Source: Strigamia acuminata
Lineage: Eukaryota; Arthropoda; Chilopoda; Geophilomorpha; Linotaeniidae
Direction: 5' to 3'
Assembly (NCBI GenBank): GCA_949358305.1
Contig: OX442324.1
Coordinates: 372,001 to 436,000 of the forward strand
Length of the DNA stretch: 64,000 nucleotides
Part shown: positions 1 through 10,600 of the stretch, piece after piece
Position numbering within the stretch: the first letter of the stretch is position 1
Layout: the number at the start of each line of letters is the position of its first letter
Notes under the pieces: generated by a model
What the model was told of the DNA's origin: nothing
The model's input: only the letters and a program-made list of their open reading frames with translations
The model's database searches: none
Position numbers and translations under genes: made by a program

Positions 1-271
1 ATTTATTATATTTACCTTTTACATTGTCTTGCCGTGTTACATTATTTGGGTAACCGCTTGAGTAAAGCGGTATTGCGAGATCAGAGAGTGACTCATACCA
101 CGTATCAGCGACAGACCGAGTTGAGCGCGACAAGACGACTAGGTTTAGCTCAGAAGTTATTGGATCTAGCATCAAGAGTAATGGTGGAATGTTTTAATGG
201 TAAATACGTGTCGTTGCACGTATTTAAAAAATAAAAAATAAAATTGAAATATATCATTTTTTTTAGATGAC
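1..271. other. Unassigned left-edge sequence
   Basis: A frame on the plus strand is open to about 231, but its first codon is not ATG and I recognise no family in it. It could be an exon of the helicase gene to its right or chance. Nothing else is visible here. Confidence 0.3.
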
Positions 272-409
272 TTGTAAAAACCTACTGTTCACTCAAAAGA
301 GGTCAAAAGGGCAAGTTTACTGACCCTTTGGTCACATGGTAAACGGAATGTGAGGGGTTAAAACTTACCCCCCTTTTGACCTCTTTTGAGTGACCAGTAG
401 ATTTACAAA
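272..409. repeat. MITE-like inverted repeat (~138 bp)
   Basis: The ends are inverted copies of each other: a left arm with CACTCAAAAGAGGTCAAAAG near 290-310 matches its reverse complement near 373-392, and the outer ends TTGTAAA / TTTACAA also pair. The centre is a short unrelated spacer. Size and structure fit a non-autonomous DNA transposon (MITE). It lies just before a helicase exon and is probably intronic. Confidence 0.6.
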
Positions 410-444
410 TTTGAAAACTCAACTAATTTTTTAATCCTGGTTAG

Positions 445-690
445 ATGGCGACGAAAGCAACATTCTGTACGTGGCATTAACTAGAGCCAAACATAGACTT
501 GTGATTTCAAATACTGTGGTCGAAATGCAAACAAACAAGTTTAGTATTGTTCTCTTGTTTGTAGGAACGATTCGAACACTTTATTAGCACGCGAGATATT
601 GAGAGCAAAAAATGTTTCAAGTGCCAGGTACGATACGATGACAGGAAATTTCACTCTGGAGCGAGAGAGAATTGTTTTGGTAAGTGAAAA
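445..690 (+). CDS. UvrD-family helicase C-terminal exons (FBH1-like), partial
   Basis: From 445, right after a TTAG acceptor, the frame reads DGDESNILYVALTRAKHRLV. This is the LYVALTRAK motif (motif VI region) of superfamily 1 UvrD/PcrA-type helicases. Among animals this motif is typical of the F-box DNA helicase FBH1, which unwinds DNA at stalled forks. A following stretch from about 565 continues with a CxxC pair (CFKC) that might be part of the C-terminal zinc-binding tail. The first frame runs to a stop unless a 26-nt GT..AG segment (about 538-563) is removed, which is very short for an animal intron. The gene is therefore either decaying or carries an indel. The helicase family is well supported; the FBH1 assignment is inference. 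Confidence 0.5.
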
Positions 691-729
691 AAATCGAATT
701 TTTTAAAAAGTATTCAAATATTCCAAATG

Positions 730-1330
730 AATGTACAAATTTTTTGTTTTAGAGTTCTGATTTGTCGATTAATGGTGGATGTTTGTTTATGCTTCAATTG
801 TGCCAACAACCCAAATTTCCTGTGTAGAAATTTCAGTCGCAGCCGACGATCCAGTCAAATGTGCAAACAAAATCGAAAAGGTCTTAAATGCGGGAATCAA
901 AATCCCCGACGATATATTGATGAATCCAACAGGAGCAAGAAAAGAAAACGTTTACAAAAACTTTATATTTTGTACCACAGTAAGCAATATCAAAAAACAT
1001 AAAAATGCACTCATTACGCCCCATACAGATACCAACCATTTCAGAACGAACGAGCCGAAATGTACGAAATCAAGACGGCCGACACGGCCGCAATAAGAAA
1101 AATCGACGAGAAAATTATTACCGTTACAATAACAACAACGTCTGTCGTCACCAGTTTGGTACTAAACACACAACTAATCAAAAAAGATCGATTTTAAATT
1201 ACATTCTCTTGCAGGTAACGTTGGAAGTGATTAAATTCGCGAGTAATTTCCAGCGGGAACGCCACCAGAATCATTTTATCAATCTCCACTGCCACTTTTC
1301 GTCTCGTCTCAACCTTGTCAAATAAATCCC
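730..1330 (+). other. Exon-like segments of unidentified host gene(s)
   Basis: A TTTTAG acceptor at 747-752 is followed by overlapping open frames on the plus strand. One contains CLCFNCANNPNF (two CxxC-type cysteines), which would fit a zinc-binding C-terminus of the helicase only after a one-base shift. Another runs from about 779 to 1096. Further short open segments follow possible acceptors near 1046 and 1213. I recognise no family in the rest and cannot set exon borders with confidence. Confidence 0.3.
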
Positions 1331-2389
1331 GTGAAACTCCAGTAAAAGAAATTGCAAAAATAGTAAAAATCCCAAAACAAATTCATTTAAATCATTTTAA
1401 AATTCAGAGACGGAATAATTTTCAGTATTTGGGACAAATGGGAGGTGCGTGGCGCTCATCTATCAACATTCCCATATGTCAGATTACAACGGTTATTTCA
1501 TGTTCAATGCGGTTTTTGTGTTCAAAAAAATGCGCATTGATGGAAACGTAATTTGAAATTCGAAACAAAAAGGTCGGTACCCGGTAATATTAAAAAAAAA
1601 ACAATGAAAATTTCGTTGAATTTTGCGTTTAATTTGTTCAAATCGTTTAGAAAAATAGAAATAGAAAAATAGAAATGGACGGGAGATAAGCACGGGATGG
1701 AGAGAAAGTAAGCTTAAGTCAATCTAACAACGTGGAGAAACAATTGTCCGAACTGATCCACAACCTGGAAGCAAAAACGACGGAAATCGCGCAACTCAAG
1801 CTCGAATTGAAGAAATACAGGGTAAAAACGTTAAAATAACAACTAAAAAACGTTTAAAAATGTTAATTTGTTGTCGTGAATCATTAGGAAGAAGATGAAT
1901 CGGGTTTGGCAAACGATTCCAAGTATCTGACGAATGATTTGAAGTTTGGGATGTTGATAAATCCCGAAGCATTTTCGGACGACGAAAAGCAAATGCTTCT
2001 TCAATCTGGGAATAGTTCCAGCCATCCAGATTTTTCTGATGTTAGTTAGTGGCAATTTTTAGGGGAAAAATTGGTTTTGATTATTATTTTTGTTTGTTTT
2101 GGATTTGGTTTAGGCCGGCATGCGCAATCAGAGTGCAAAATGCGATTCAACAGCTGAAGATCTGGCTGAAACATTGGAGTGCATTTTGCCATCGTGCAAC
2201 TGGGACAGACAAAGTAACAGCAGCATTAGCGAAATGTCTGTCGCTTGTTTGCAAGATCGCATATTGCAAATGGAGGAAACACATTACAGGTGATTTTTGG
2301 TTTTGATTGTTTTTATTCGTTTTGAAAGTAATAAACACCGGTAAGCCCGTACGGTACCGCGTACAACGCCCAACACTTGGTGTTAATGA

Positions 2390-2737
2390 ATTTGTTTGGA
2401 ATTGATTGGTTCTGATGGAATTGTAATACATTTTGATTGAATTACGTTGAAATTTAATTGGATTTGATTAAATTTTGATGGAATTGCATTGAATTGTGAC
2501 TGAATTTCATTGAATTTTGACTGAATTTCATTGAATTGTGACTGAATTTCATTGAATTTTGGCTCCATTTTATTGCATTATATGGCTTTATATGGCATTT
2601 TATTGCATTAATATTGAATAATTAATCGGAATTTGAGTGATTTTTTCATCATTTCTACTGATTTTTTCAGTTTTGACTGAATTTTATAGAATTTTTACTG
2701 AGATTTATTGAATTTAATGCATTTTGATTGAATTTTA
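2390..2737. repeat. AT-rich degenerate repeat, GAATTTTGATTGAATT-like
   Basis: An intron-sized stretch is built from many imperfect copies of a 10-20 bp unit of the TTGAATTTTGACTGAATTTCA type. The minus-strand open frame here (repeated FNEIQS) is a product of the repeat, not a gene. Confidence 0.7.
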
Positions 2738-3380
2738 GTACAGACGAGGAACTTCAGGGGACCGAAAACGATAATTTGAGGTAATTGCTTTTCAACAACT
2801 CCCAACTCACGTCCTGCGACCGAGATGCAAAGTTACTCGAACTATTAAAAGTAAAATACCAAAACAAATCAAATAAATCTTTCACTAACATTTATTTATT
2901 CACACTTTTCAGACTTCCAGAGATGAGAAGGAAACGCTGAATTCACAGTTGATCGAGTTAAGGTCAGCGCTCGAAAATGTCAAAGATGAAGCACAGGGGT
3001 ACTGCGAGGAAGTGGCGCAGCTACAGGAACAATTGACCGTTATGCAGTTAAATATCGAGAGCGCCAACACCGCTAAACGGATGTTGGCGAAACAATCGAC
3101 CGAAAGTCGAGAAAAGCTCGATAATTTGCAGATTGAAGTGTCCAGGACAAAAACTCAGTTGGAGAATGAGAGAATTAAGGTTTTTTTTTTGGTTTTTTGG
3201 TTTAGATTAGAAGAATTTTTGGGTTTTTTGTTTAATTTTTGATTGTTTTAGGTGTCGGAGCTCAACCAGGCACGGGAGATTGTCGATAAAAGTGAATTGG
3301 ACGAACTCCTTGACAACGCACGAAAAGAAAAAGATGATTTAGAATCACACGCAGCTGTTTTGTCAGAGCAACTTGCTTTT

Positions 3381-3472
3381 ATACTCTTTCCACACTCAAG
3401 AGTGACCCTGGAAGCTGGGCTCCCAGCTGGGCTCCCAGCTTCCAGGGTCACTCTTGAGTGTTGAAAGAGTAT
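3381..3472. repeat. 92-bp near-perfect palindrome inserted in a coding exon
   Basis: Arms of about 39-40 bp begin ATACTCTTTCCACACTCAAG and end with the reverse complement, with one mismatch (C/T) about 10 bp in. The centre repeats GGGCTCCCAGCT. It would fold into a very stable hairpin and interrupts the coiled-coil frame. Confidence 0.85.
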
Positions 3473-3539
3473 AGTCAATTTGAAACGACCAGGTTGAAAG
3501 ATGCGATGGTTAATATTGAAGAGGAATTGAAGGTGATTT

Positions 3540-3965
3540 TACGGTGGTGTAATTATGAGTTATTAATGTGTTTTGAGAAATTTTGGAATCTTTTTGATCA
3601 ATATTTTCGGAATTTAGAGAAATGTGACGAAGTTTTTGATGAAATTTGATAAATTGATGATAAATTTCGACGGAATTTGAATAACTTTTGATAAATTTTG
3701 ATGGAATTTGACAGAGATTGAATAATTTTTGATAAATTATTGATGGATTTTGACAGAAATTGTCAAAATTTGACAGAATTTGAATAGTTTTTGACGGAAA
3801 TTGTCGAAATTTGACATAATTTGAATAGTTTTTGATAGAAATTGTCAAAATTTGCCATAATTTGAATAGTTTTTGACAGAAATTGTCAAAATTTGACATA
3901 ATTTGAATATTTTTTGACACAATTTAAATAACTTTTGATAGTTTTAGACAAAATTTGACAATATT
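3540..3965. repeat. AT-rich repeat, TTTGATAGAAATTGTCAAAA type
   Basis: There are at least six imperfect copies of a roughly 40-bp unit around AAATTGTCAAAATTTGACAT. The 136-codon minus-strand frame across it is periodic and is a by-product of the repeat. Confidence 0.7.
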
Positions 3966-4484
3966 TTTGTTGTAGTAAAATATGAGATCTATGAATACGC
4001 ATTTAAGATGCAATTCTTGATTTCTACCTCAAGGAGGGATTTAAAGGGATGAAGGAGGAAATCACCCGAGGCAAGGCCATGGGAAAGTGCATTAAATTAT
4101 TCTGCTGTTTGAATTAAAGAGTTTTAAAAGGAAGTAGGTCATTGACTTCACCTGCTTCTATCACAACTGGTTTTTTTGGAACGTTTCATTTTACTGGAGG
4201 GAAAATGAATAAATGACGTGATTTGTTTACATGTACTTTGTTGGCAAAATCACACATATTAACCATTTTTAGGAAAGTGGGAGGTAATTAAAGTGAAAGT
4301 GGGGGTAAATCGTATGGACTTCCAATGACAGTGGGCAACATTTGCCATTGTTTAAAGTTTTCTGAGGGTATTGGAAGTGGGGGTTACGGCAAAATTAAAA
4401 GTGGGGGTAATTTTAAACGGTTTGTCTCGAGATGGTGAGTCGAATGCTATATTGCACGTATGGGTCAGGGTGTTTGATCACATG
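3966..4484. other. No feature recognised
   Basis: No gene is visible. Two to three scattered copies of AAAGTGGGGGTAA-like sequence occur at about 4285-4410. Confidence 0.5.
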
Positions 4485-4855
4485 TTGAATCTGCACTTGG
4501 TGAAATTTTGGCTATGTCCAACACGCTTCATTGGTGAAATTTTGGCTATGTCCAACACGCTTTGTAGGTGAAATTTGGCTATGTCCAACACGCTTCGTTG
4601 GTGATATTTTGACTATGTTCCACAAGCTTGGTTTGATATTTCGGCTATGTTCCACAAGCTTGGTTTGATATTTTGACTATGTTCCACAAGCTTGGTTTGA
4701 TATTTCGGCTATGTTCCACAAGCTTGGTTTGATATTTTGACTATGTTCCACAAGCTTGGTTTGATATTTCGGCTATGTTCCACAAGCTTGGTTTGATATT
4801 CCGGCTATGTCCATCACGCTTGGTTCGATATTTTGACTAAGTTCCACAAGCTTCT
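4485..4855. repeat. Minisatellite, ~32-36 bp unit
   Basis: About eleven head-to-tail copies are present. The right part has a 32-bp unit containing ATGTTCCACAAGCTTGGTTT followed alternately by GATATTTCGG or GATATTTTGA. The left copies are a diverged form with ATGTCCAACACGCTT. The alternation suggests a 64-bp higher-order unit. Confidence 0.9.
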
Positions 4856-4949
4856 GTATTTATATTTGTACTTATTTCTTATTTCATGTATTTATATTTG
4901 CAATTATTTCTTATTTTAATTAAAATTCAATTCATTTGTAAATAAATGT

Positions 4950-5621
4950 TGTCACGGGCAGGTTACCCACCCTTCTTTTTTATTCATTTCTAACTTAGAC
5001 TGACCCAATCTTAAGTTTTCTTATTTTTTCCCAATCTTTCTTTTCATCTAACATTGATGAATCATCTCTAAATATATGCGCAGCCTCATTGCGCGCATCT
5101 TATTATTTCCAACAATTAACCTTATTTTATACCTTCCACCCCCTCACCCACTCCAATCGACCTGGTCACATGACTCATGTTTACCTGGTCGCTACTTTTA
5201 TCCATAATCCACACTTCTCATACCTCTTTCAACGAGTTAACACCTCTTAGATTGAATTGAGTTTGTCAATCTTTATTTTGCGCTTTAACACGCGCACCTT
5301 CTAATTTAACACTTAATAGCGCCTCTTTTTGCCCACCTTTTATCCCTTCGCATGCCTGTGACATCCTACGCCCACCCGCATACGAATATCACTGCGCATA
5401 CTCATTCTTTTTAAACGTAAAGACCCACAACGTGAGACTGAGCCCGTCGAATATAAATAATGTGTGTTACAGCGAGTTAGGTTTATTCACCGTCCGATAT
5501 CCGCATATGACGATGGCACAAACAGAGTAAATCTACGAACTTTGCCCGCTGATTTGCGCTAACATCACTTTGCGCGTAAATTCAGATCAAATCAATTAAA
5601 CATCTAAGTTGATTCGTAACA
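4950..5621 (+). repeat. Gypsy 5' LTR
   Basis: It runs from TGTCACGGGCAGG to GATTCGTAACA. It differs from the 3' LTR at one position I could find (CACTCC here, CACTTC there, near 5152). A TATAAATA box at 5452-5459 probably sets the transcription start. Confidence 0.95.
5452..5459 (+). promoter_or_regulatory. TATA box of gypsy LTR promoter
   Basis: TATAAATA lies in the last third of the LTR, about 270 bp before gag. The same box is at 19283-19290 in the 3' LTR. Assignment is by sequence only. Confidence 0.55.
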
Positions 5622-5625
5622 AACA

Positions 5626-5643
5626 TGGCGAGCCTGACAGGAT
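5626..5643 (+). other. Probable primer binding site
   Basis: TGGCGAGCCTGACAGGAT starts 4 nt after the LTR. TGG complements the CCA tail of a tRNA, as expected for a minus-strand primer site. The tRNA was not identified. Confidence 0.6.
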
Positions 5644-5725
5644 TCGCTCTCACCTATAAGGCTTAAACGCGCGAAAAGGTTAGTTTTTTGAGTTATTTAT
5701 TTAATCATTTCACATTTTCTTCATC

Positions 5726-7696
5726 ATGTCGAGACAGTTGGGAGGTGACGGAATTCGTCCCGTCACGCGCGATCCATTTGATTTCAGTGAGCTAGAAATG
5801 GAGCAGGAATGGCAACAGTCCGAACGGAGGAGTGGTGTTCGCCGGGAAGAAGAAAGGGAATTTCGAGAGTGGCAGCAACACGACCAATTACGAAGAAGTC
5901 GTATTGAACAACAGGAAACGCTTGTGAGTATTGCGCAACAACAGCCAGCCTCATCAAATCACTACACGACAATGGCTGTTGCAAATTCACGAGCGCAACC
6001 TCAAGTAAATTTTGCCACGTCAACACCCGCTGACTTTTTGGCGGCGCCATCTTTTTTCGATTCGACTCAGCCTAGAGCATTAGTAGACCCCGTCACATTA
6101 AATACGGAAGGTTTGCTGATGTCCGACTTGCGCAACCAATACTATGCTCAAACACGAGGTCTAGTAAATGAGATTCGCGAAATATTCCAACAAGGCCCTC
6201 GCTCTCAACGAACAGGGACCGCACGGTCTCTAGACGGTGGATCCTCGCATGGCTCCATAAGAGTTAAAGGCACCTCGGCACCATATGATTTAGGACTTCC
6301 CACAGCATGTCCGCACCAGCATCGGGAAGTTGAACATCGAGGCCAGCAGACGAGAACGTCTGCGCAGGCTGCGCAAATTGTTTACACAACAACCACGCCG
6401 CCAATGCCGGCGATGGCAACGATCTACACCCAGGCTCCATCACAGGAATCTGCTCATTTGGACCATTCAACACGAGCAAATCGAGATTTAATGAGCTCGA
6501 TGCTATACTCCAAGATGGGATACCCTCGGGATAGATCCGACACCAAGGCAAAGTTGTCACTGCCGTCAGTAAGAGCGCAACACGCAAGTAAAGATAAAAA
6601 TTGTTTCAAGCCTGGAAAACCACCTTTGTTTGATCCAGATAAAGCTGATCTTGATTACATTAATCTTTTTCTTGCGCATTTGTACGCGCACATGTATTCT
6701 ATGCAGGCCCCGGTGGATGAATATTTGAAAGTATTTGTCATTCAAGCAACACGTGGAAGGGCGCAGCGATGGTGGTTATCACTAAAACCAAAACCAAAAA
6801 CATGGGAGGACTTTGAGATTTTATTTCGACGAGCTTTCGCCATGAATTCGGCAGCGGCCAATGTGAAGCTATCTAAGCGAAAGCAGCGCAACGGAGAATC
6901 TACGATGTCATTCTTAAGTGAGATTGTATATTATCTTCAAGTTGCAGGATATACCGACCCAGAGCTCCAATGGGAGAAAGCTCAGAACATGATGCAAACC
7001 GAGGTTGTTCATCTCTTGCGCGCATGGAACGTAAACTCGCTGGACGAGGCGATCCAAAGAGGAAACGACATCGACAATCGTCTACAGCTGGACACCATTC
7101 GAGCAGACGAATACAAAGATCTGGGTATGGCTGATCAACGAATGCCCTCTCTGCGTGATGCGCAACGCCCCACAGTGCTCAAGGCTGTGGAGAAGTCCAA
7201 AGGAGACGATGATGTCAAATCTCTCGTGTCCCAGGACGTCAAACGTTTTGCGAGGTATCGAAAACAATTCTTAATCGAGTTAGCTGCAGTGCAGGCGAGA
7301 CCAGAACAATCTCCACCTGCGCAGGAACCCGATACGAGTAGTAGTAGCAGCGACACGGATGCTGAACTTGAAATTAAGAAGAGCACAGTCGCCGAGGCGG
7401 CTCAGAAAGCAACAATTAAAATAAATTTAGCTACTCTGACGCCTCCAGCGGACGTCCCAAAGGACCATGTGTGCTCCACGTCAATTGTCACGTTTCCACC
7501 AGCGCCAAAACCACCATTAACTGTCAAATGTCCTGAGAAAGGTACAGCCTGGAGGAAAACACCGAAGGATTGGTGGTATTTGGTAGATACAGCAACTTGG
7601 CATCCGTTGTGCCCCATATGTTACCAGCCATTTAGGAGACCGGAAAACTCCGAAGGCCTGAAGTTCGGGAAGCCGGTGGAACCAGGCCGCAAATGA
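5726..7696 (+). CDS. gag: Gypsy Gag (capsid) protein
   Basis: This 656-codon ORF is the first gene of the element and starts at an ATG about 100 nt after the LTR. The N-terminal 280 residues are low-complexity and Gln/Arg-rich. A retrotransposon-Gag-like helical domain follows at about 310-460, with the RAQRWWLSL and TWEDFEILFRRAF signatures common to gypsy and PEG10/Arc-type capsids. The C-terminus has only one CxxC (CPIC, about residue 633) and no CCHC zinc knuckle, so RNA binding may rely on basic sequence. The stop codon TGA overlaps the ATG of pol in the string ATGA. Gag should assemble the particle that houses reverse transcription. Confidence 0.9.
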   Translation: MSRQLGGDGIRPVTRDPFDFSELEMEQEWQQSERRSGVRREEEREFREWQQHDQLRRSRIEQQETLVSIAQQQPASSNHYTTMAVANSRAQPQVNFATSTPADFLAAPSFFDSTQPRALVDPVTLNTEGLLMSDLRNQYYAQTRGLVNEIREIFQQGPRSQRTGTARSLDGGSSHGSIRVKGTSAPYDLGLPTACPHQHREVEHRGQQTRTSAQAAQIVYTTTTPPMPAMATIYTQAPSQESAHLDHSTRANRDLMSSMLYSKMGYPRDRSDTKAKLSLPSVRAQHASKDKNCFKPGKPPLFDPDKADLDYINLFLAHLYAHMYSMQAPVDEYLKVFVIQATRGRAQRWWLSLKPKPKTWEDFEILFRRAFAMNSAAANVKLSKRKQRNGESTMSFLSEIVYYLQVAGYTDPELQWEKAQNMMQTEVVHLLRAWNVNSLDEAIQRGNDIDNRLQLDTIRADEYKDLGMADQRMPSLRDAQRPTVLKAVEKSKGDDDVKSLVSQDVKRFARYRKQFLIELAAVQARPEQSPPAQEPDTSSSSSDTDAELEIKKSTVAEAAQKATIKINLATLTPPADVPKDHVCSTSIVTFPPAPKPPLTVKCPEKGTAWRKTPKDWWYLVDTATWHPLCPICYQPFRRPENSEGLKFGKPVEPGRK

Positions 7697-10600
7697 GTCG
7701 ACCGGCCCTTCGCGCAAAACGTCTGAAATCCAAACGACGCGCTTCACCTTTAATTAACTTGAAAGAGGACGATCCTTCACAGGTTAATTCAACAACATCT
7801 CCTACTGTTATTACTCTTCCAGAGTATAAACCTGTAAGTAGTGTTATTTCTTCATCATCTTCCATCATCACATCAGCTACAAAGGCGTCAGATCTGCAAG
7901 CTGCCGTTCCTGAAGCTGTAAAGGACGAATTGCCGAAATTAACAGATTTGCAACCTGTAATTTCGAAGAAAAACCCGAAAGTGACAATAGTGAGTAAAAT
8001 TACTAAAACTTTACCAATAATTAAGTCTACTTCCAGTGCAACAACGACTGAGGCTCCAAAGGAAGTGATCTCTCCTATGAAGGTATCTTTCGTAATGTTA
8101 ACGCCAGAGGAACTTAAAGAAACTCAAGAACCCATTATTGAGATAACGCGCGGGGATCGTTTGTGCAAGAAAGCACCTTGCGTAAAGATTTCCTGGGCTA
8201 ATGTAGCTTGTACTGCGCTCCTGGACTCGGGCGCACAAACGTGTGTAATGAGTGAGGACGTGTTTCAACAACTACACGAAAAAATGGGTTTAGACTTCGT
8301 GAATCTCCATGAGCGGGTGCAGGTCGCGTCTGGTGACATAGTGGATTCCACCAAATCGATGCAGCTCGCTTTGCGCGCCCCAATAGGCATAATAAAATTC
8401 ATTTGCATGGTTTTACCCGATGCCAAAATGGATATGCTCCTTGGACGTGATTTCTGCACAGCGGCCGGAATCGACATCGACCATGCGAGACAACAGTGGA
8501 GCATGGTGGGCTCAAATGAGATTCGCAAATTCATGACTTATGAAGAAGCAAAAAAGTCAGAGTCAATTCTGGTTTTGCCATTTGCGCCAGAAGAAACGCA
8601 GGATCCATCCAACCCACCGGCGGCCATTAGTGAGATCGTTCCGACGAAAATACTAAGGAAACCGGATCCGGTGAGTGAAATTAACTGCCTCCTCCTGGCG
8701 CATAGACCCTTGCAACAAGAAATATTCGAGTATCCACATGACGATGCGCAGTATCGAGTTAAACAAGTTCGACATCGTGCGCAACGCAAATGGTCGAATA
8801 TTTGGTCCCCAAAGAGGAAAGAAACTTCTAAAATTTCCTCCAAATTAAAAAAGACAATTTCACGTAAATTAACTTTGAGTCAGTTCCGACGATTACGACG
8901 TTTACAACGAAAAATCAATGTTATTCGTCCAATTGCCAAACAACTCGTTGCGCAACGTGCTAAAGACATCAATGCCAAGAAGGAGTCGAAAATCAACATC
9001 TTTTCGATTGCGCAACCTGACAATGGTGGGAATAACTCTAAAATGAACACTAATGACATTAATTTTTTGCAGTACCAACCTAGTGGAGATCCGACCGATT
9101 TAGATTGGATTTACCACCAGTTGTGGAACCAATTAACAGTGCCACAGATAAAACTATTAATTAAAACATTGCAGCCCGTTTCGCAAATCTTTCGCGAAGA
9201 AATTGGTTTATGTAATAACACCGAGTACGAGGTGAACCTGAAACCGGATTTTCGTCCAATTCATGTCCCTGTGCGCCCGGTAAACCCTGCGAAAAAGGCG
9301 ATAATTGATAAATATATCGACAAAAAGCTGCAGCAAGGTATTATTCGGCGATCCCAAAGTGATTGCGCCGTTGCTCCAGTCGTCGTTCCCAAGAAGACAG
9401 GCGAATGGAGAACTGCTATGGATTTTCGCCCCATTAATGCGCAAACAATTCCGGACGTCTACCCACTTCCGGACATTGATAACATCTTCGCATATTTGGG
9501 AGGTGCGCATTGGTTTTCGATAATCGACGGACGCGAAGCTTTCCATCAGATCGGCGTGCGCAAAGGTGACGAACGGTATTTGGCTTTCATAACACATCGA
9601 GGTTTATTCGAATATGTGCGCATGCCTTTCGGACCTATCAACGGACCCGCTACCCTCCAACGAGCGATGAATAAGACTCTTGCAAAGTATCTTTACAAAT
9701 TTGTATTTGTGTATATTGATGACGTGATTATTTTTAGCCGAACTTTCGAGGAACACGTGCAACATTTGCGCCTCGTTTTAGAGGAATTGTTCAACGCTGG
9801 ATTCACCATGAACGCCAACAAAACTGAGCTTTGTCAAAAAAGACTCGAGGTTTTGGGACACATAGTGGAATCTGGCCAGATTACACCAAATCCAAAGAAA
9901 GTGGTTGCTATTCAAAATTATCCCGCGCCAACCAATTTGCGCGAATTACAACGATTTAAGGGCATGGTAGGTTATTACCAATCATTCATTGCAAATTTTT
10001 CCAAAATTAGCGAAGTTTTCCGACCATTGCTTAAAAAGGACGCAACTTGGATTTGGACAGATGCACAGCAATTAGCGTTCGAATATCTGAAAGACCAGAT
10101 TGCGATACCAACACTAAAAAGACGTTTTCCCAGTTGGAAAAAGCCATTTATACTGCAGACCGATGCTAGTTATTCTGGATTAGGTGCTGCTTTAATGCAA
10201 CTTAACGATGAAGGTGTGAGAATTCCTATCGCATTTGCCTCTCGCGCATTAAACAGCGCTGAAAAGAACTATAAAGTAACCGAAATCGAGTGTTTGGCCG
10301 CGGTTTGGGGTGTCAAACGCTTTCGCGCATACCTCGAGATGATGCCATTCTACCTCGAGAGCGACCATCAATCTCTTAAGTGGTTATTTCAGCAAAGGGA
10401 ACCAACTGGACGTTTAGCCCGTTGGGTATTATCGTTAAGTGATTATAAATTCACGTTTTTGCACTGCTCAGGATGCAAAAATAAGGTGGCGGATGCACTG
10501 AGTCGAGCTCCTGTCGACCCACCTGAAGTCGACGATGAGGATGATAGCCCGGAGGTCGACGAGGCGTGCTACCTTGCCTATTTTGATGATTGCAATGAGT

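Larger units (their letters stand above)
1692..3532 (+). pseudogene. Host coiled-coil protein gene, several exons, apparently disrupted
   Basis: At least five exon-like segments with consensus borders lie in one orientation: about 1692-1821, 1888-2040, 2114-2289, 2739-2780, 2913-3179 and 3252-3532. They encode charged heptad-like sequence (for example ELRSALENVKDEAQGYCEEV in the 2913 exon) typical of a long coiled-coil protein. I do not recognise the family. The last exon is broken: a 92-bp palindrome at 3381-3472 brings an in-frame stop, and the coiled-coil reading resumes after it at YSQFETTRLKDAMVNIEEEL in another frame. The link between 2780 and the coding-like stretch at about 2790-2850 also lacks a good acceptor. 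The gene looks interrupted and possibly non-functional, and neither end is visible. Confidence 0.5.

Noticed and set aside
3510-3920. 136-codon minus-strand frame
   Set aside because: Periodic Asn/Phe/Ile translation of an AT-rich tandem repeat.
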